Counted from the stretch's first letter, positions 1-12,517 are shown. The stretch: DNA of 64,000 nt from Lutraria lutraria (GCA_964023205.1 OZ026844.1:36069326-36133325), one strand, 5' to 3'. The notes: generated from the letters alone by a model not told the origin. Numbers and translations are program-made.

Positions 1-904
1 TATATTAAAACTTTAGATTGTTGGTTTTATCACACACGATTCCAAAATGAAATAAATCAAACAAAAAAAATGTATAAGGAGGCTTGGTTCCTTGAAAAAA
101 TCTTGTTCTATGGGAATTCATCCAATTCGTCTTCGTGAAAGATATTGGTTGAATGTTATTAAAACTATGACGAAATCGCAATGCGTGATATTGATAGAAA
201 TCACAAGTGTATCTGAATATCTACCAACCTGTTTGAGATATGTAGATGACATCTCCACTCTAGTCTTTGTTCCAACCATGATCACAAAATACTGTAAGTT
301 TCTTTCGAATAAAACGTCAAGTTTTTCCGTTAAAGGATAATTTCTGACCGACGCTGTGTATATTGTATAGATTCTGAACGGATTTCGAATGGTTTATGTT
401 TTTAAAAAAATGTCCACGTGTTTATATATGTTTAGAAATTTAATGAGAACTCGTGTCACGAATTAGACATCCTCGTGGTAAATCAAGGATGTCCTTAATT
501 ACTCAAATCATTAATTAATTAATTAAATTAAAGTAGCACTTGTCAACAAAGTGGTCGATTATTAGTTTGTTTTATTGTCTAGCAAGAAAACGTTCACGGT
601 TTGTGCAGTAGTGAAGTAAATGCGTTAATTACTGACTGATTGAGTAAACTAATCAGAAACGTGTCGTCTTTAAGTGTCTGCTAATTGATACAAATTAAAG
701 AAATCACTTAAGTAATTATATCATCACATAACCTTGCAATTGAAAACCCACATCTTTACAATTAATTTCTATTTATTTATATATTAATACAAAATTTAAT
801 GTTTATTATCATCCAGAAGATATTGATTCTTTAGATGCCTGTAATTTCTCATTGTTAGACGGAAATTTCATTTATTATTCTTAATACACTGGGTTTTTTT
901 TTAT

Positions 905-972
905 ATGTTCGTCACCTTATTTTGTCATTGTGTAAATGATGTGAGTGAATAAAAGGACTTTGACTTGACTTG
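905..972 (+). mobile_element. 3' end of a non-LTR retrotransposon (relic)
   Basis: A short stretch ends in an AATAAA-like motif followed by a (GACTT)n tail, GACTTTGACTTGACTTGA. Short tandem tails directly after a polyadenylation-like motif are typical of the 3' ends of LINE-type elements. No reverse transcriptase coding sequence is attached, so this is a 5'-truncated relic at best. The rest of 1-1602 is AT-rich DNA in which I see no gene. Confidence 0.35.
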
Positions 973-1602
973 AAAACGGTAGACATCAATTAGTGACCAT
1001 TTACCATTTATTCAAAGTGAATTAGTACATATTGAATACCTTTGGCCATTTACAGAGCCCAAACAATATAGTCTGGATAAATACAGAGCTTGTTTAGATA
1101 TAAACAGGACGAAAACACTATTTGACAAAATTGCATAAACAACAACAATACGAAGCAAGTTTATTTTCATGTCTTATTTTTATAATAAAATAAAATTGGC
1201 TGTTTTAACTATATGTAGTTTAGTGTGATATAAAGTAGACTGAGTGTAAAGAAACCCATGATAATTAACATACATGTTGTACTCAGTTCGTAATTTTCTG
1301 TAAAGAGGACAAAAAGTAGGAAATGCTATTCAGTTTCAACTAAATTTTGGGTGCATAATTGACCAATGAAGAAAGAAAATGTCAAAAAATGCTCTACGAA
1401 TGTAATAGAAAATAAGTTTCGTTTTCTTCCAGCTAAAAATATTATAACTTAAGAAAATAATACCGTTAATTTAACAAGTTTGAAACACTGATGTTTTGAA
1501 ATCCAAAATAAACAATTATTATCAATTTATCAAAATATCTTTACTTTGCATTTAATCAAGAGACTGATCCAATACTTGGGACTCAGAAACAACAACAACA
1601 AC

Positions 1603-1770
1603 TACAGTACAACCTCCCCGGAGCGGCCCTCTGTAGAGTAACAACCTCTCTATAACCACACCTTCAAAATTTCCCTAAGCTGATATTTACTATAAATCTA
1701 ACCTCTGTAGAGCGACAACCACTAAACAACGATCAATATTTGCAGCTGCTACAGGGTGTTGTGTGTATTT
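1603..1770 (+). mobile_element. MITE family A, copy 1 (diverged, 3' end lost)
   Basis: It begins TACAGTACAACCTCCCCGGA and carries the family's internal GAGTAACAACCTC-like and AGCGACAACC-like blocks. The right terminal inverted repeat is eroded: the family's GGTGTTGCTTTGG is recognisable only as GGGTGTTGTGTGT. Full-length relatives lie at 24137, 32333, 46179, 46806 and 57784. TA-flanked CAGT ends suggest mobilisation by a Tc1/mariner-pogo type transposase, which is inferred from the termini only. Confidence 0.6.
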
Positions 1771-1849
1771 AAATTTGCTATAGATGTAGCAGTATGGTAT
1801 ATAATTATTATTTGTATTCGTATTAATAAATTGGCTTTGGTATTATTCA

Positions 1850-1908
1850 GCCCGATTAGCTCAGTCGGTAGAGTATCCGGCCACGTGGGTTGCAGTCCAG
1901 TATCGGGA
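1850..1908 (+). pseudogene. tRNA relic / SINE head lacking the anticodon arm
   Basis: GCCCGAT at 1850-1856 pairs with ATCGGGA at 1902-1908 as an acceptor stem. TAGCTCAGTCGGTAGAG is an intact D arm and A box. GTGGGTTGCAGTCC resembles a T arm and B box with a small scramble. The total is about 59 nt against about 73 for a normal tRNA, because the anticodon arm is missing between the D arm and the T arm. It cannot work as a normal tRNA. It is either a decayed tRNA copy or the head of a tRNA-derived SINE. Confidence 0.6.
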
Positions 1909-2662
1909 ACATTATTTTCTTCCTCCTATTACAATATATTTGCTATGTACTTTTATGCCAAATAAATATGTTCATGTTATTAATATTTTTACATGCGTCA
2001 GCATGACCTTGAACGTCATTACTTTACATAACAGTTAAAATATTTAACGGTATCATATTCCTGGTTTAGACGTATAAATTCTATCATTATATTGATATCA
2101 TATTTCGGAGGAGGCGATATTAAAATTATCACCCGAGAAAAGAATGTTGACCGAGGATGGCGATTTTTAAAAACGCCATCACAGAAATGAGATATTCTTT
2201 TTATATTTTTTGAATGAAAAATACTTAATAAACAACTATAGTCCTGACTGTTGTATCGGTTAATAGCCACTCGGCATAGCTAAGGTTAAAATGTTTATCT
2301 CCTATCCAACAATAAATAAATCTAGAACTTGAACTCCAAGCTGTGACGTCACATAGTTGTTTACCTGCCCATCTGCAGGCTTTAGAAACCTCCAAATGGT
2401 GGATAAACCGTATATTTTTCATTTCCATGTTGCAGTGCAAGTCTATGTAAGTTCAGTTTTCATAGGTACTTTCTGTGCTTTGATTAAGATTTAGAAACTG
2501 GAAATCATAACCAGACTTCTAATTGAAACAGGACCCCACGTGACTCCTTTTATGGACATATTATGAATCTACGAATTAGACAGTGGCTGTTTTTTTAGGC
2601 ACAAAGCTCTCAATCTATTAAAACAGGATCGTAAGACAACATTTCAAGTGACGTACTGTATG

Positions 2663-2772
2663 GCACAGGTGGCTGTATCGGTGTTTGGTTCACCAAAAAA
2701 ATCTCGTCACTGAGCTTATATATACGGGATTTTGTGTGTGTGTGGCCCGAACACTGATACAGCCACCTGTGC
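2663..2772. repeat. Foldback repeat, arms GCACAGGTGGCTGTATC
   Basis: GCACAGGTGGCTGTATC at 2663-2679 is exactly reverse-complemented at 2756-2772, and near-matches extend inward (GGTGTTT against AACACTG). The roughly 75-nt middle includes a short (TG)n run. A second element with the related arm CACAGGTAACTGTATCA lies at 23087-23179, so these are members of one small foldback or MITE family. No coding potential is seen. Confidence 0.7.
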
Positions 2773-2779
2773 TGTACGG

Positions 2780-4270
2780 GTGAAAGTGTGTTATACATGT
2801 AAGGATGCAATTTGCAAATTCGTAAAAAAGTATTGAAATAAATTAAAACACATTCACATTACCTTCAGATTCCAATGAATAAGACTCTGTTATAAACTGT
2901 AGTAGTTGATCATAATAGATTAACTGTCAGTGTATATATTATATATATACATGGTAAATTCACAGGACACATGCTTACTTGACTGCACACCATATAAAAT
3001 CCATTCTTTTTATCTGAAACACTCAAAAATTGTGTGTTGTCTCATTAAGTCAATGTCTTGTTAAATATTTTATTGTTCATGAAATGAAATCTGAACACAC
3101 TCATTTTTAATTATACACTTGAATGAAATACCTAAAGCGCCCGTGCTAACAAACTTAAAAGCAAGATTCTCGAACTGCACGTGCGATAATTAAATTCTCC
3201 AAAGACTGAGTTACCTACGTATTAATCTTACATGCGGTAGTGTTTACAAGACGTAATTCACTTTGTTTAGCTTATTAAACAGTCATTATTTGTTCTATGA
3301 AACTTATCAATAAGTTATTTATACTCAAATTACTTATAAACTGATATATGTATTGTTATTTTACCAAATGTGGATACCCCCGTACATAGATCATTGTAAT
3401 CTTGCTATTACTGTTTAGACTTGAACACTTTTTTTCATTTGAATTAATTTCATCTTAATCACAGAAGTGCTCATTGGCTTCAATCGTCTCATAAACTGAT
3501 ATAATTAACGCTGCAATATTTGAAATATATGGGATAGAGTTCATATTTGGCTGTTCTTCGTAAAAGAGAAAGAACACCAACATCTTATTGCTCTACATGC
3601 GCAGTGTGTACTAAGTATTTCTTCTAAACGAAGACGTTAGAATGCCGGTTTTATTTTCTGTATAAGATTAGAAAGCTAAAAGAAATAAAAATCATTGACA
3701 CTGATAGGACCAGAAAGTGGGACGATCACTAAATATGATTGAAACATATTTATAGGCTGTTCGAATAAGATCTGTTCTGTTTAGGTCTGTTTGCCTAGGT
3801 TTCGACACCAAAAAAATCGGACTTTATTTTCAAACTACAAAAAGATCATTTTTTACAGGAAGAAATGAAATTATCAGAAGCATTTTTCTAGTTTTTATTC
3901 CTGTGACAGATGATTATGAATGGTAATTATTTATAATGACACAAACATGGCAAGTATCTGATAGTGGCAGGAATGGACAGTATTTTACTTGACCAATCCT
4001 AAACGTCTGTTATCGATGGCCTTGAGAAGTTGTTCAACACGAGTGATAGGGTTTATATAACTTTATAACTTATCCACATCGTAAATATATGAGTGATATG
4101 GTGAGATGATATTTTTTTAGACACGCGTGATATAATTCGAGGAAGAGAGATTTTTGTTACCCACCTCCGTGTACACACTTACACGTGTGAACAAAACAAT
4201 TTCGAGTGGAGGCATTTTCACTCGTCGTAACTACTCGGCAATTTCTATAACTGAAAATTAACAACAACAA
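2780..4270. other. Gene-free stretch
   Basis: AT-rich DNA with no convincing exon, RNA gene or terminal inverted repeat that I can identify. Short TA-rich runs occur around 2935-2950. Confidence 0.4.
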
Positions 4271-4333
4271 CAAAATGGCGGCCTGCCTATTATGTGACGT
4301 CGAGGAGTTCCGGCTGCTTTTTTCACAAGTATA
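4270..4333 (+). promoter_or_regulatory. Possible TISU/YY1-like start and short first exon
   Basis: CAAAATGGCGGC matches the vertebrate TISU consensus (SAASATGGCGGC) at all but one position and contains a YY1-type core. An ATG at about 4274 opens a frame beginning MAACLLCDVEEFRLLF that runs about 18 codons to a weak possible donor (CACAA/GTATAT). I could not join it convincingly to a downstream exon, and it may be chance. The frame itself stops a few codons past the possible donor. Confidence 0.2.
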
Positions 4334-4606
4334 TTTTAACAAAAACTTGATATTGAAATTTTAGAATAAATACATACAACGAAGGCAGCGACGGGACATT
4401 AAATTCTTAATTTTTCCAGCTTTTAGGAAAACTTTTCCATCTAATACTACAATTGAATCAGCTTAAGCAATGACCAATCTCAGGGGAAATTATTTCATTA
4501 ATTTTGAACTACAGAAGACATTCATTTGTTTCTCATTAGGGTTTGTGTTAGATACACATACATGCATGCCGGCTTTATTATCTGTTTGCCCATTCTGAGC
4601 GTTGAT

Positions 4607-4720
4607 ATGGACAAGGATTTGAGATGTTCTGTTCGAGAGTTACGTCCCCTTTTAGTTCGCCACTTCACAATTCGGAACTCCTTGGATGTCATGCAAAATG
4701 AGCAAGTGATGGAAATATTA
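4607..4720 (+). CDS. Candidate isolated exon, CARD/death-fold-like (unproven)
   Basis: An ATG at 4607 opens 38 codons (MDKDLRCSVRELRPLLVRHF...). They end exactly at a good donor, TTA/GTAAGC, at 4720/4721 in phase 0. If not spliced, the frame stops four codons later. The predicted peptide is amphipathic, with the pattern LRxLLVRHF, then LDVMQ, then VMEIL. This resembles helices 1-3 of CARD domains such as those of CRADD or caspase-9. A longer open frame extends upstream to 4526. I found no downstream exon completing the domain, so the gene is unproven. It could be a decayed fragment or chance. Confidence 0.25.
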
Positions 4721-5235
4721 GTAAGCGAATAAGGCATTAATTAATATGATAAGTCGATTATAATACCAGAAACCGTCATGAACGACCGTGACCTTTCATT
4801 AATCGTTTTTGAAGATCCTGCGCTCAACGCATGCTTTTCCCCGCGGCTTCCTAATAGAATACGAGCGTCTATCAAAAGATGGCAAAACTACGTGACGAAC
4901 AAATTAATTAAATACAATATCCTATCATATTATAAAACCATAAATGTATAGCCCAGACAACTTTGAATTTAAATTAATTTAAGAAAGCAAATACGACAAG
5001 TTATTCTGCGATGTCATGTGTTCCAGATGGTCTTAAGAGAGAGTTATCAAGTTTGTTCAGACAAATACTGAACAGGACGCGCGTAACAAACTCAGAAGTC
5101 CATAAAGTTAATTCGAGAAATACCCATGGAAATAAATTCCCTCATTTGAACTCTGAATGACACAGTTTTAAAGAAAAGATATCAATACGGAGCAATTTAA
5201 GAACTAATATTTTTAACTTTACAAAATTAAGACCT

Positions 5236-5292
5236 GGGCCCATATTCACAAACGTTCTTAGTTTTCCGAGTTGAGAATTTTCTTTATCTATG
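5236..5292 (+). mobile_element. Terminal fragment of the GGGCCC element
   Basis: GGGCCCATATTCACAAACGT and the following roughly 35 bp match the reverse complement of the right end of the large element at 12518-14567 almost base for base, up to CTTTATCT. After that the similarity stops. This is a solo terminal piece of that transposon family. Confidence 0.6.
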
Positions 5293-5299
5293 TTTTCGT

Positions 5300-8200
5300 G
5301 AACTGAGCGAAATACACGAGACTTAAGTCACTACATGGATTCTGTCCCTTTTTACTGACGTCACAATTATGAGATCAGTTGGGCGTTCTAATAATACTGT
5401 TAAACTAGATTTTACAAACACCAAGGAACGAAGGCAACCGTCGTGGATCTCGTTTACATTGTATATGAAAGACAACTGTACATAAAGGTAATATTTCTTC
5501 TCCTTTCTGTAGTATCATTCACGTGACAAGTTTGTCACTATATACGTGTTACATGTTGTTTTCGATAAACATTAGATACATTTGTACTTCTATACGTCAA
5601 ACTTGCTATTTATGCCATGTAAAGTGCACCCAGGTACTTTTCTAACTGATATAGTCCGTAAACCATGAATCGCAACATAAGAAGTTGGACATTCTTACAC
5701 TTCTAAGACAACACCACCTGTTATTCAGACACATAAGCCACTGGCGTGATCACATGAAGTGTTTACAACGGAAAATTCTTTGTTAATAGCAAATAAGATA
5801 GGTGTTTAAAACCAATACTTTCTTTACCAAAGTCCACTCATCTCTTAACACATGTTTCATATTTCGATAAACAGTCCTAAAGTCTACTAGTTTTAGCTCG
5901 CACAAACGGAGAGATAGCCAACCGCCAGAACTCAAAGAATAAAATGCGAATTGTCTAATTGTACATTTTCTGGTTACTTTATGCAATTCAATGTCATTCT
6001 TCACTGTAAGTCTACATCATGACATCGTTAGTGCACTGGATTTATAGCACGGCGATCCGGCTTCAATTTCATTAAAAAAACGTGGATTTTCCTCCACATG
6101 AGGAAAGGTTTCCGGTTCCTTGTGGAATGGTAAATTAGAACCGGTTAGAATACCGTCTTTGAAAACATGTTAACTAGTATATAACTGAACAAATGCTGAA
6201 CAAGAACAAATATAACAAAACGTTATAGCTAGACGAATTACAAGGATCATATTGGTTTATGCTTTTTTTGTATGAAGTTGCTTTTTTCATTAAGGATATT
6301 GACTGTATATTTCATTCAATCCTCCATTAAGGAATGTATAATATATTTATATGATATGAGTAATACTATAATGACAATCACGAGTATTTGACAATGAATA
6401 AATTCATGTATATAGTTCACAAGCACATGGTAATATCATACCCTACATCAATCAAATAGAATCAACCCTAAATGTTAACGAAGTCACCATAAATCTGAGC
6501 ACTATCATACAACCACATTGAACTTCAAATAGCCACACAACAACTTATCTAGACAATGCCTTCATGATTTACTTACCTGTCAACTATTAATAGATTCAGT
6601 TATCACCATTAGCCAATCAAATGGCCAGGATTAGCCAAACTTGTAATAGACACTACACTATATATACTCCCAAACAGCTATAATAAACTAATACTCATAA
6701 GTATAATTCTTCTAGAAAAAAACCGGCGATAAACCCAAATAAATATATAATAGTTTTTCGTGTTATTGTTACATAACGTAATTATTTCAAAGTAACTACG
6801 TGGTCTTTATATTTACGTAATGTCAAATGAACTCGCTAACAGCGTGAAGACATTTATGAGAACCGACCAGACTCTACGTAATAACATCACTTGGTTTTAC
6901 AAATGATTCGCAAACAAAATAGGATTGTTTGTTGTATACATGCTTACTTTAGATACGTAAAACAAATGTTAACGACTGATTACGTTAAATGCTCAAATCC
7001 AGTTTTTTAAACTCTTTTCGCTGTCATCGTTAATCATTAATATAGAATTATGTTGTATAAAACAACAATTTAGAACATTTTAATTAAATGCAAACTTAAT
7101 GTTCAACATCTGTGTAAAAAGCCAAAGACTGCAACATTGAGTAATATCGATTACTACCATCTCCCGGCACAAAACTTACATAAAGCACAGAAAGCAGTAA
7201 AAAGACCAAAACGATCCAAATTCAAATCTACGTAAATTCTAGATTCATTATTTGGAACCCGGGTACAGTTTGAATAAGAATACCAGTTTGATTTTATTGA
7301 AACTAATATTACTCTCCAAGTCACATTTCAACCGTTGTCCCAAACATGTGTTTACGTTGGCCGAAAAAGACAGAAAATGGATTGGTTGGAAAGCGCCGAA
7401 GGGTGTTGTTCCGCGACCATCGCCGGCAAATCTAACGACGAAATAACGGAGAGGTATTTTTCTCCCGGTGTTCATGCATTCAAAATCTCATTGGCGAGGG
7501 ATGTTTTATACACAACCCTTTGACCAAGCGCTGACATCCCGGTTACCAACCAGACGCCGCGTACCAGACCTGTAGGATTCTTTTCGTACTCGGTCCACAT
7601 TCTCCGATATACAAGTCACGGTCACCGAAACTTATCACACCGTATATATCGAGAGATAACCGGAAGACTTTACTCCAGTGACCGGCCAATACAGGGAGAT
7701 ACTCGAAAGGCTCTCTTTATGTGCGTTTTATGGCCACTCCATTGATATGTGAAAGACACGTAGAAAAATAAAAAGACAACGAAAAGTCGGTGAAACCCAG
7801 CTACGTAACAACATCCTCCGTTAACCGGTGGGAATTTATATAGGAAGGACTGTAAGGAATTGTGATCGACGGTTTGAACACCAATATAGATGTGCTAATA
7901 GTTAATATACCACACACTGTGATGCAATATTAACAACAAGTGTGTAGGCCTACTGTCTTTGGGATGGGGGAGTGTATGAAAATAGTTTGTTTTCCGTTAT
8001 TATCAACAATGTGATAATAAAATTCCTTTATGGAAACAAATCCTCGAAGAATTTATATTGTTTACGATCTCTCGCAACACTCTCTTCTTAAATTCCCTTC
8101 ACACATTTACAGCCACACTGGTTGTGGGTTATTTATGTATATGATAAAGTTGATGATGTATGCACACCACATGCAGTTACTGTCTTATCCTCAACAGTCA

Positions 8201-8590
8201 TTGGCCAATTTGTTAGCTAAGTCGTTTCAACAACAAATCAGAGATTGCGCTGAGATCAAGTTCAAAGCCGTCTTGTAGGACCATATTCGTAAGAGGTAAG
8301 CATTATCAGAAATGGTAAAGGTAAAAGTTTTGTTTATCATAGAGTCTAATTAAAGAGCGAGTCAAGTTGGATTATGAGACACATGTCTATATTTTGTGCA
8401 CGCAGTACCTATATTATACCGAACCCCTTCTCTTTTTTGCCGGGCGCTTGACTGAGATGGGCCAATCATGGTAACCATTATTTAATCAGCTGGCGTTTGA
8501 CCAATCGATGTTTATGTCCGGAATGGAGGTTGATATGAGAAGTGTAAATAAAACAAGTTGAGATATTAACTGTTAATGTTCAATCAGTTG
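5300..8590. other. Gene-free stretch with minor repeat relics
   Basis: I see no supported gene. Around 6020-6170 is a possible decayed SINE-like patch (a run resembling a tRNA-derived head, then GGATTTTCCTCCACATGAGG). The patch 7330-7700 is GC-richer than its surroundings and has short open frames in two phases, but I recognise no domain. It may be an old transposon remnant. Confidence 0.35.
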
Positions 8591-8595
8591 TATGT

Positions 8596-8666
8596 ATATT
8601 ATATACATATATATAATTATATGTAAGTATGTGATCACATATGTATACACATACAATGCTCCACTA
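8596..8666. repeat. AT-rich microsatellite
   Basis: An imperfect (AT)n / (TATG)n tract, including TATATACATATATATAATTA. Low complexity and no other signal. Confidence 0.6.
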
Positions 8667-8717
8667 AATAAATGCTTATCATCATATTGGTCCTTTTCGA
8701 GAAGAATTCTTGTGTCA

Positions 8718-8880
8718 AGTACTGAAAGTATTCATGGAGCTGACCTTAAATAGACTTACACTGCAACATGGAACGGGAACTAGTTTGAGACGGGTGTAGA
8801 AATCGTAGTACTTTGGTCGCATCAAAATTCATGCGCACCGAGCGAGTGACAGTTATGGAAAGCTGTCGTTCAGTTTTAAA
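8718..8880 (+). repeat. Dispersed repeat family B, copy 1
   Basis: The order of shared blocks is AAGTACTGAAAGTATTCATG, then ACTGCAACATGGAACGGGAA, then GTAGTACTTTGGTCGCATC, then TTCATGCGCACCGAGCGAGT. The same blocks in the same order recur at 39258, 41020 and 47452, and partly inverted at 45800. I do not see clear terminal inverted repeats, so the class is unknown. It may be a non-autonomous element or SINE-like. Confidence 0.6.
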
Positions 8881-9877
8881 ATCTATACACCCACTTTGAA
8901 ATATAAGGTTCACATAATGATTTCGAAGAAAATTGAATACAATTAATTTTGATAATAAAATGTATTACATTTTAAATAATTAGTGAACATAATGATTATT
9001 CCACAACATCTTTTACTCAGACTTATGAAACGAATTGTTCATAATTTCGGATCGAGATGAGATCTTAACATAGGAGTGAACTCAACTAATATAGCAACTT
9101 GATCATCAAGTGTTAAATATGATGAATTGGATGTCATACATACTTAATTTTTAATCTGTCAAACTTTTCAAAGTTCCATCCGAGATTTAGACAAATTGTT
9201 CGGCGTTTCAATTGAAATGTTATTGATAACGTCTGGAATTTAAACTGTCGAAATAATAACGTCATTCACACGAAACTAACGTATGAGCAAAGCCTTTTAA
9301 ATACCCAAGCTCCAGAATCAATGCTGTTGTCGATAGAAAAAATGACAATTTAAAAATAATTAAAAAAATAATTACAGGATGGTATCTATTAGTTTTCGTC
9401 GCGTCGTCAAGTTGTCGATTAAATGTTCTGACATTTTACATAACCTTACTGAGGGCTGTTTAAAACAAATTCTCTGTATAGAACAATTATTGTTAAAATA
9501 TTCATGTTTTATCCGTTAAAATAGCCTTAAGACTTGTAATAATGGCTTCGTACAGGCAATATATAACTCTGAACTGGTAATATTTTGTCTTCTTTTTACT
9601 AAATCATGAGATTTTAGAGTTCCATAAAACGCTAAATGTACTCATTGTCCGACAATTGAGACGCCTACATGATTTCAATCTAACATATTTATCGTTCCAA
9701 TAAAAGTGTTTCTGCGTGTCTTCGATCATTTGTCATAGTAGATATCTATCACGTGATTGACATCATGTGATCACGTGTTTAAGGGGCTAGATTCTAGATT
9801 AAGGATTTTCAATAGTGTCTAAAGGATGTGTTTAAATACCCTAGCACTTACTGAGGACTGTAGATTGATAAAATACG

Positions 9878-10080
9878 AAGGCTGTTCAAAAAAGTGAGCG
9901 GAAAGTTTCTATGAAATATTCAATTTTATTGCAAACGCCATGAATTTTTTTATCATTGTATAGTTTACGATAAACTATATTTCTGCTAGAAATAAATTTA
10001 CCATACAAGTTCATACATCGCTCATAATTATGATGCATTTGTACGATAGCGTCAGTTCGACAGTTGATATATCATACTCT
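9878..10080 (-). pseudogene. Mariner-like transposase C-terminal relic with element end
   Basis: On the minus strand a frame reads ...CRTDAIVQMHHNYERCMNLYGKF... and then stops. A basic segment of the form xxYxRCxxLxGxF/Y near the C-terminus is reminiscent of mariner/Tc1-type transposases (compare RWxxCxxxxGxY). Just outside is AAGGCTGTTCAAAAAAGTGA at 9878-9897, which resembles a mariner terminal repeat (AGGxTGxxCAAAAAGT). The catalytic domain is not recognisable upstream, so this is a broken remnant. Confidence 0.35.
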
Positions 10081-10820
10081 CATTTAGTATTTGTTTAGCT
10101 TCATTTTCTCTAAAAAAATTGTAAAAAAGTTTTCACCATATACTTTATATTCATTTAATTCATTTATTCGTGTACCATTTTGATTGTTTTGTAACCCACA
10201 ATCAACAAAGGTGCCATGTACGGCCATGCAACGTGTCCCCTATTGTACGTGTGTACCATTCATGTTACATGTTGATGTGATCAGTGAAAGTTTACATGTG
10301 ACACGAGACCTATATGATATACACCTACAAAGGACACGTTTCGTGGCTGTACAGGACACTCATTGTTGATCGCGTGTTACACGAATTTATCTTATTCCAG
10401 TCAAATAATACGATTCCTATACTATATAGAAAGACATAGTATTACTTTTCGCGAATTAATTATTTTTGTTATCGACTATAGTACATTGTATTTTGCTTTG
10501 ACTAAACATCAGATATCGTTTCCGCCCAAAGGCCTTCCTTTCACAGAGGACCTGATAATTAAACATTTTCACTGTATACCAATTGACTAGTGACCGAATG
10601 CATTCATGCCATTGTATAACGTGTACTGATGACGCATGTAAAAACGACTGAGAAACACATAGAAAGTATTTTACGTCTTAAGTCCGTGACATCACTGACC
10701 TACAAACGATCAAGTCCTCATTTATCAGATACTGACAGAATACGAGAAAGCATATTCGCACTGATAATCCATCAAACAAACACATAAAATGAATGCTTTA
10801 TCTATCGAAACCTCATCAAG
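10080..10820. other. Gene-free stretch before the minisatellite
   Basis: It contains two short open frames (10184-10369 and 10363-10590, +) without any domain, homology-like pattern or splice context that I can recognise. I treat them as chance. Confidence 0.35.
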
Positions 10821-11953
10821 CAACCACTTTATGATAACCACTACTTTATGATAACCACTACTTTAGGATAACCACTACTTTAGGATAACCACTACTTTAG
10901 GATAACCACTACTTTAGGATAACTACTACTTTATGAACCACTACTTTAGGATAACCACTACTTTATGATAACCACTACTTTAGGATAACTACTACTTTAT
11001 GATAACTACTACTTTAGGATAACCACTACTTTAGGATAACCACTACTTTAGGATAACCACTACTTTAGGATAACCACTACTTTAGGATAACCACTACTTT
11101 ATGATAACCACTACTTTAGGATAACTACTACTTTATGATAACTACTACTTTATGATAACCACTACTTTAGGATAACCACTACTTTAGGATAACCACTACT
11201 TTAGGATAACCACTACTTTAGGATAACTACTACTTTATGAACCACTACTTTATGATAACCACTACTTTATGATAACCACTACTTTATGATAACTACTACT
11301 TTAGGATAACTACTACTTTAGGATAACCACTACTTTAGGATAACCACTACTTTAGGATAACCACTACTTTAGGATAACCACTACTTTAGGATAACCACTT
11401 CTTTAGGATAACTACTACTTTAGGATAACCACTACTTTAGGATAACCACTACTTTATGATAACCACTACTTTAGGATAACTACTACTTTATGATAACTAC
11501 TACTTTAGGATAACCACTACTTTAGGATAACCACTACTTTAGGATAACCACTACTTTAGGATAACCACTACTTTAGGATAACCACTACTTTATGATAACC
11601 ACTACTTTAGGATAACTACTACTTTATGATAACTACTACTTTAGGATAACCACTACTTTAGGATAACCACTACTTTAGGATAACTACTACTTTATGAACC
11701 ACTACTTTATGATAACCACTACTTTATGATAACCACTACTTTATGATAACTACTACTTTAGGATAACTACTACTTTAGGATAACCACTACTTTAGGATAA
11801 CCACTACTTTAGGATAACCACTACTTTAGGATAACCACTACTTTAGGATAACCACTTCTTTAGGATAACTACTACTTTAGGATAACCACTACTTTAGGAT
11901 AACCACTACTTTATGATAACCACTACTTTAGGATAAGCACTACTTTAGGATAA
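10821..11953. repeat. 17-bp minisatellite array with higher-order structure
   Basis: About 66 tandem copies of GATAACCACTACTTTAG (17 bp). The main variants are TTTAGG or TTTATG and AACCAC or AACTAC. Rare marker variants are a 15-bp unit (TTTATGAACCAC) at 10930, 11234 and 11691, and an ACTTCTTTAGG unit at about 11394 and 11851. The last two pairs are each separated by 457 bp (26 x 17 + 15). Upstream markers are offset by 491 bp, that is, two units more. So the array contains a tandem duplication of a block of about 27-29 units. Confidence 0.95.
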
Positions 11954-12517
11954 AGATACCATTAAAGTTAACAAGAGTGCCGCATGTGCTGCCAACGCTC
12001 GTCTGTTCACCGCCTCAGTGAGATCTATTCACCTATGAAGTTTCATGTTGCTACCTCTTTAGTTTCTGACTTATCAGCTACATTAAAGTTTCTGCACGAC
12101 GCAGTGATCACGATAGATCGACGTCTTCTTCGAATACAGACGAGCTAATCAAGAGACGACCTTTAATACTTATTTGTTTTTGTTACCAAAGGTGGCATGA
12201 ATATGTGTGTTTTACTGGACTTTTTCTGATACTTAGCACATCTATATTGAAGATACCAGAAACCTTTGGTCAACACAAATAAACTAATTTATGATCCAAT
12301 CGTGCGAAATGAATATACCTCTGCGGACTACATTCATATCAGATCACAGCCATTCTTACTAAAACATGTGACCAACGTGTTGCTGATGGTAAATGTCGTT
12401 GCACGCTTAATAAAAAATCGGCACTGATACATTATTCACAAAGTGTGTTATATATGTGCTTCATTTCAGCTACAAATGTGAAACCTCTCACCCAGTCTTT
12501 ATATATAAATCACCTCC
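11954..12517. other. Gene-free stretch
   Basis: Unique-looking AT-rich DNA between the minisatellite and the GGGCCC element. I see no exon or repeat structure in it. Confidence 0.35.

Noticed and set aside
7252..7523. Overlapping open frames in a GC-richer patch
   Set aside because: No recognisable domain in any of the overlapping frames and no splice context. They overlap each other on both strands.
10821..11953. Regular repeats considered as a CRISPR array
   Set aside because: The 17-bp units are directly contiguous with no unique spacers, and the genome is eukaryotic.
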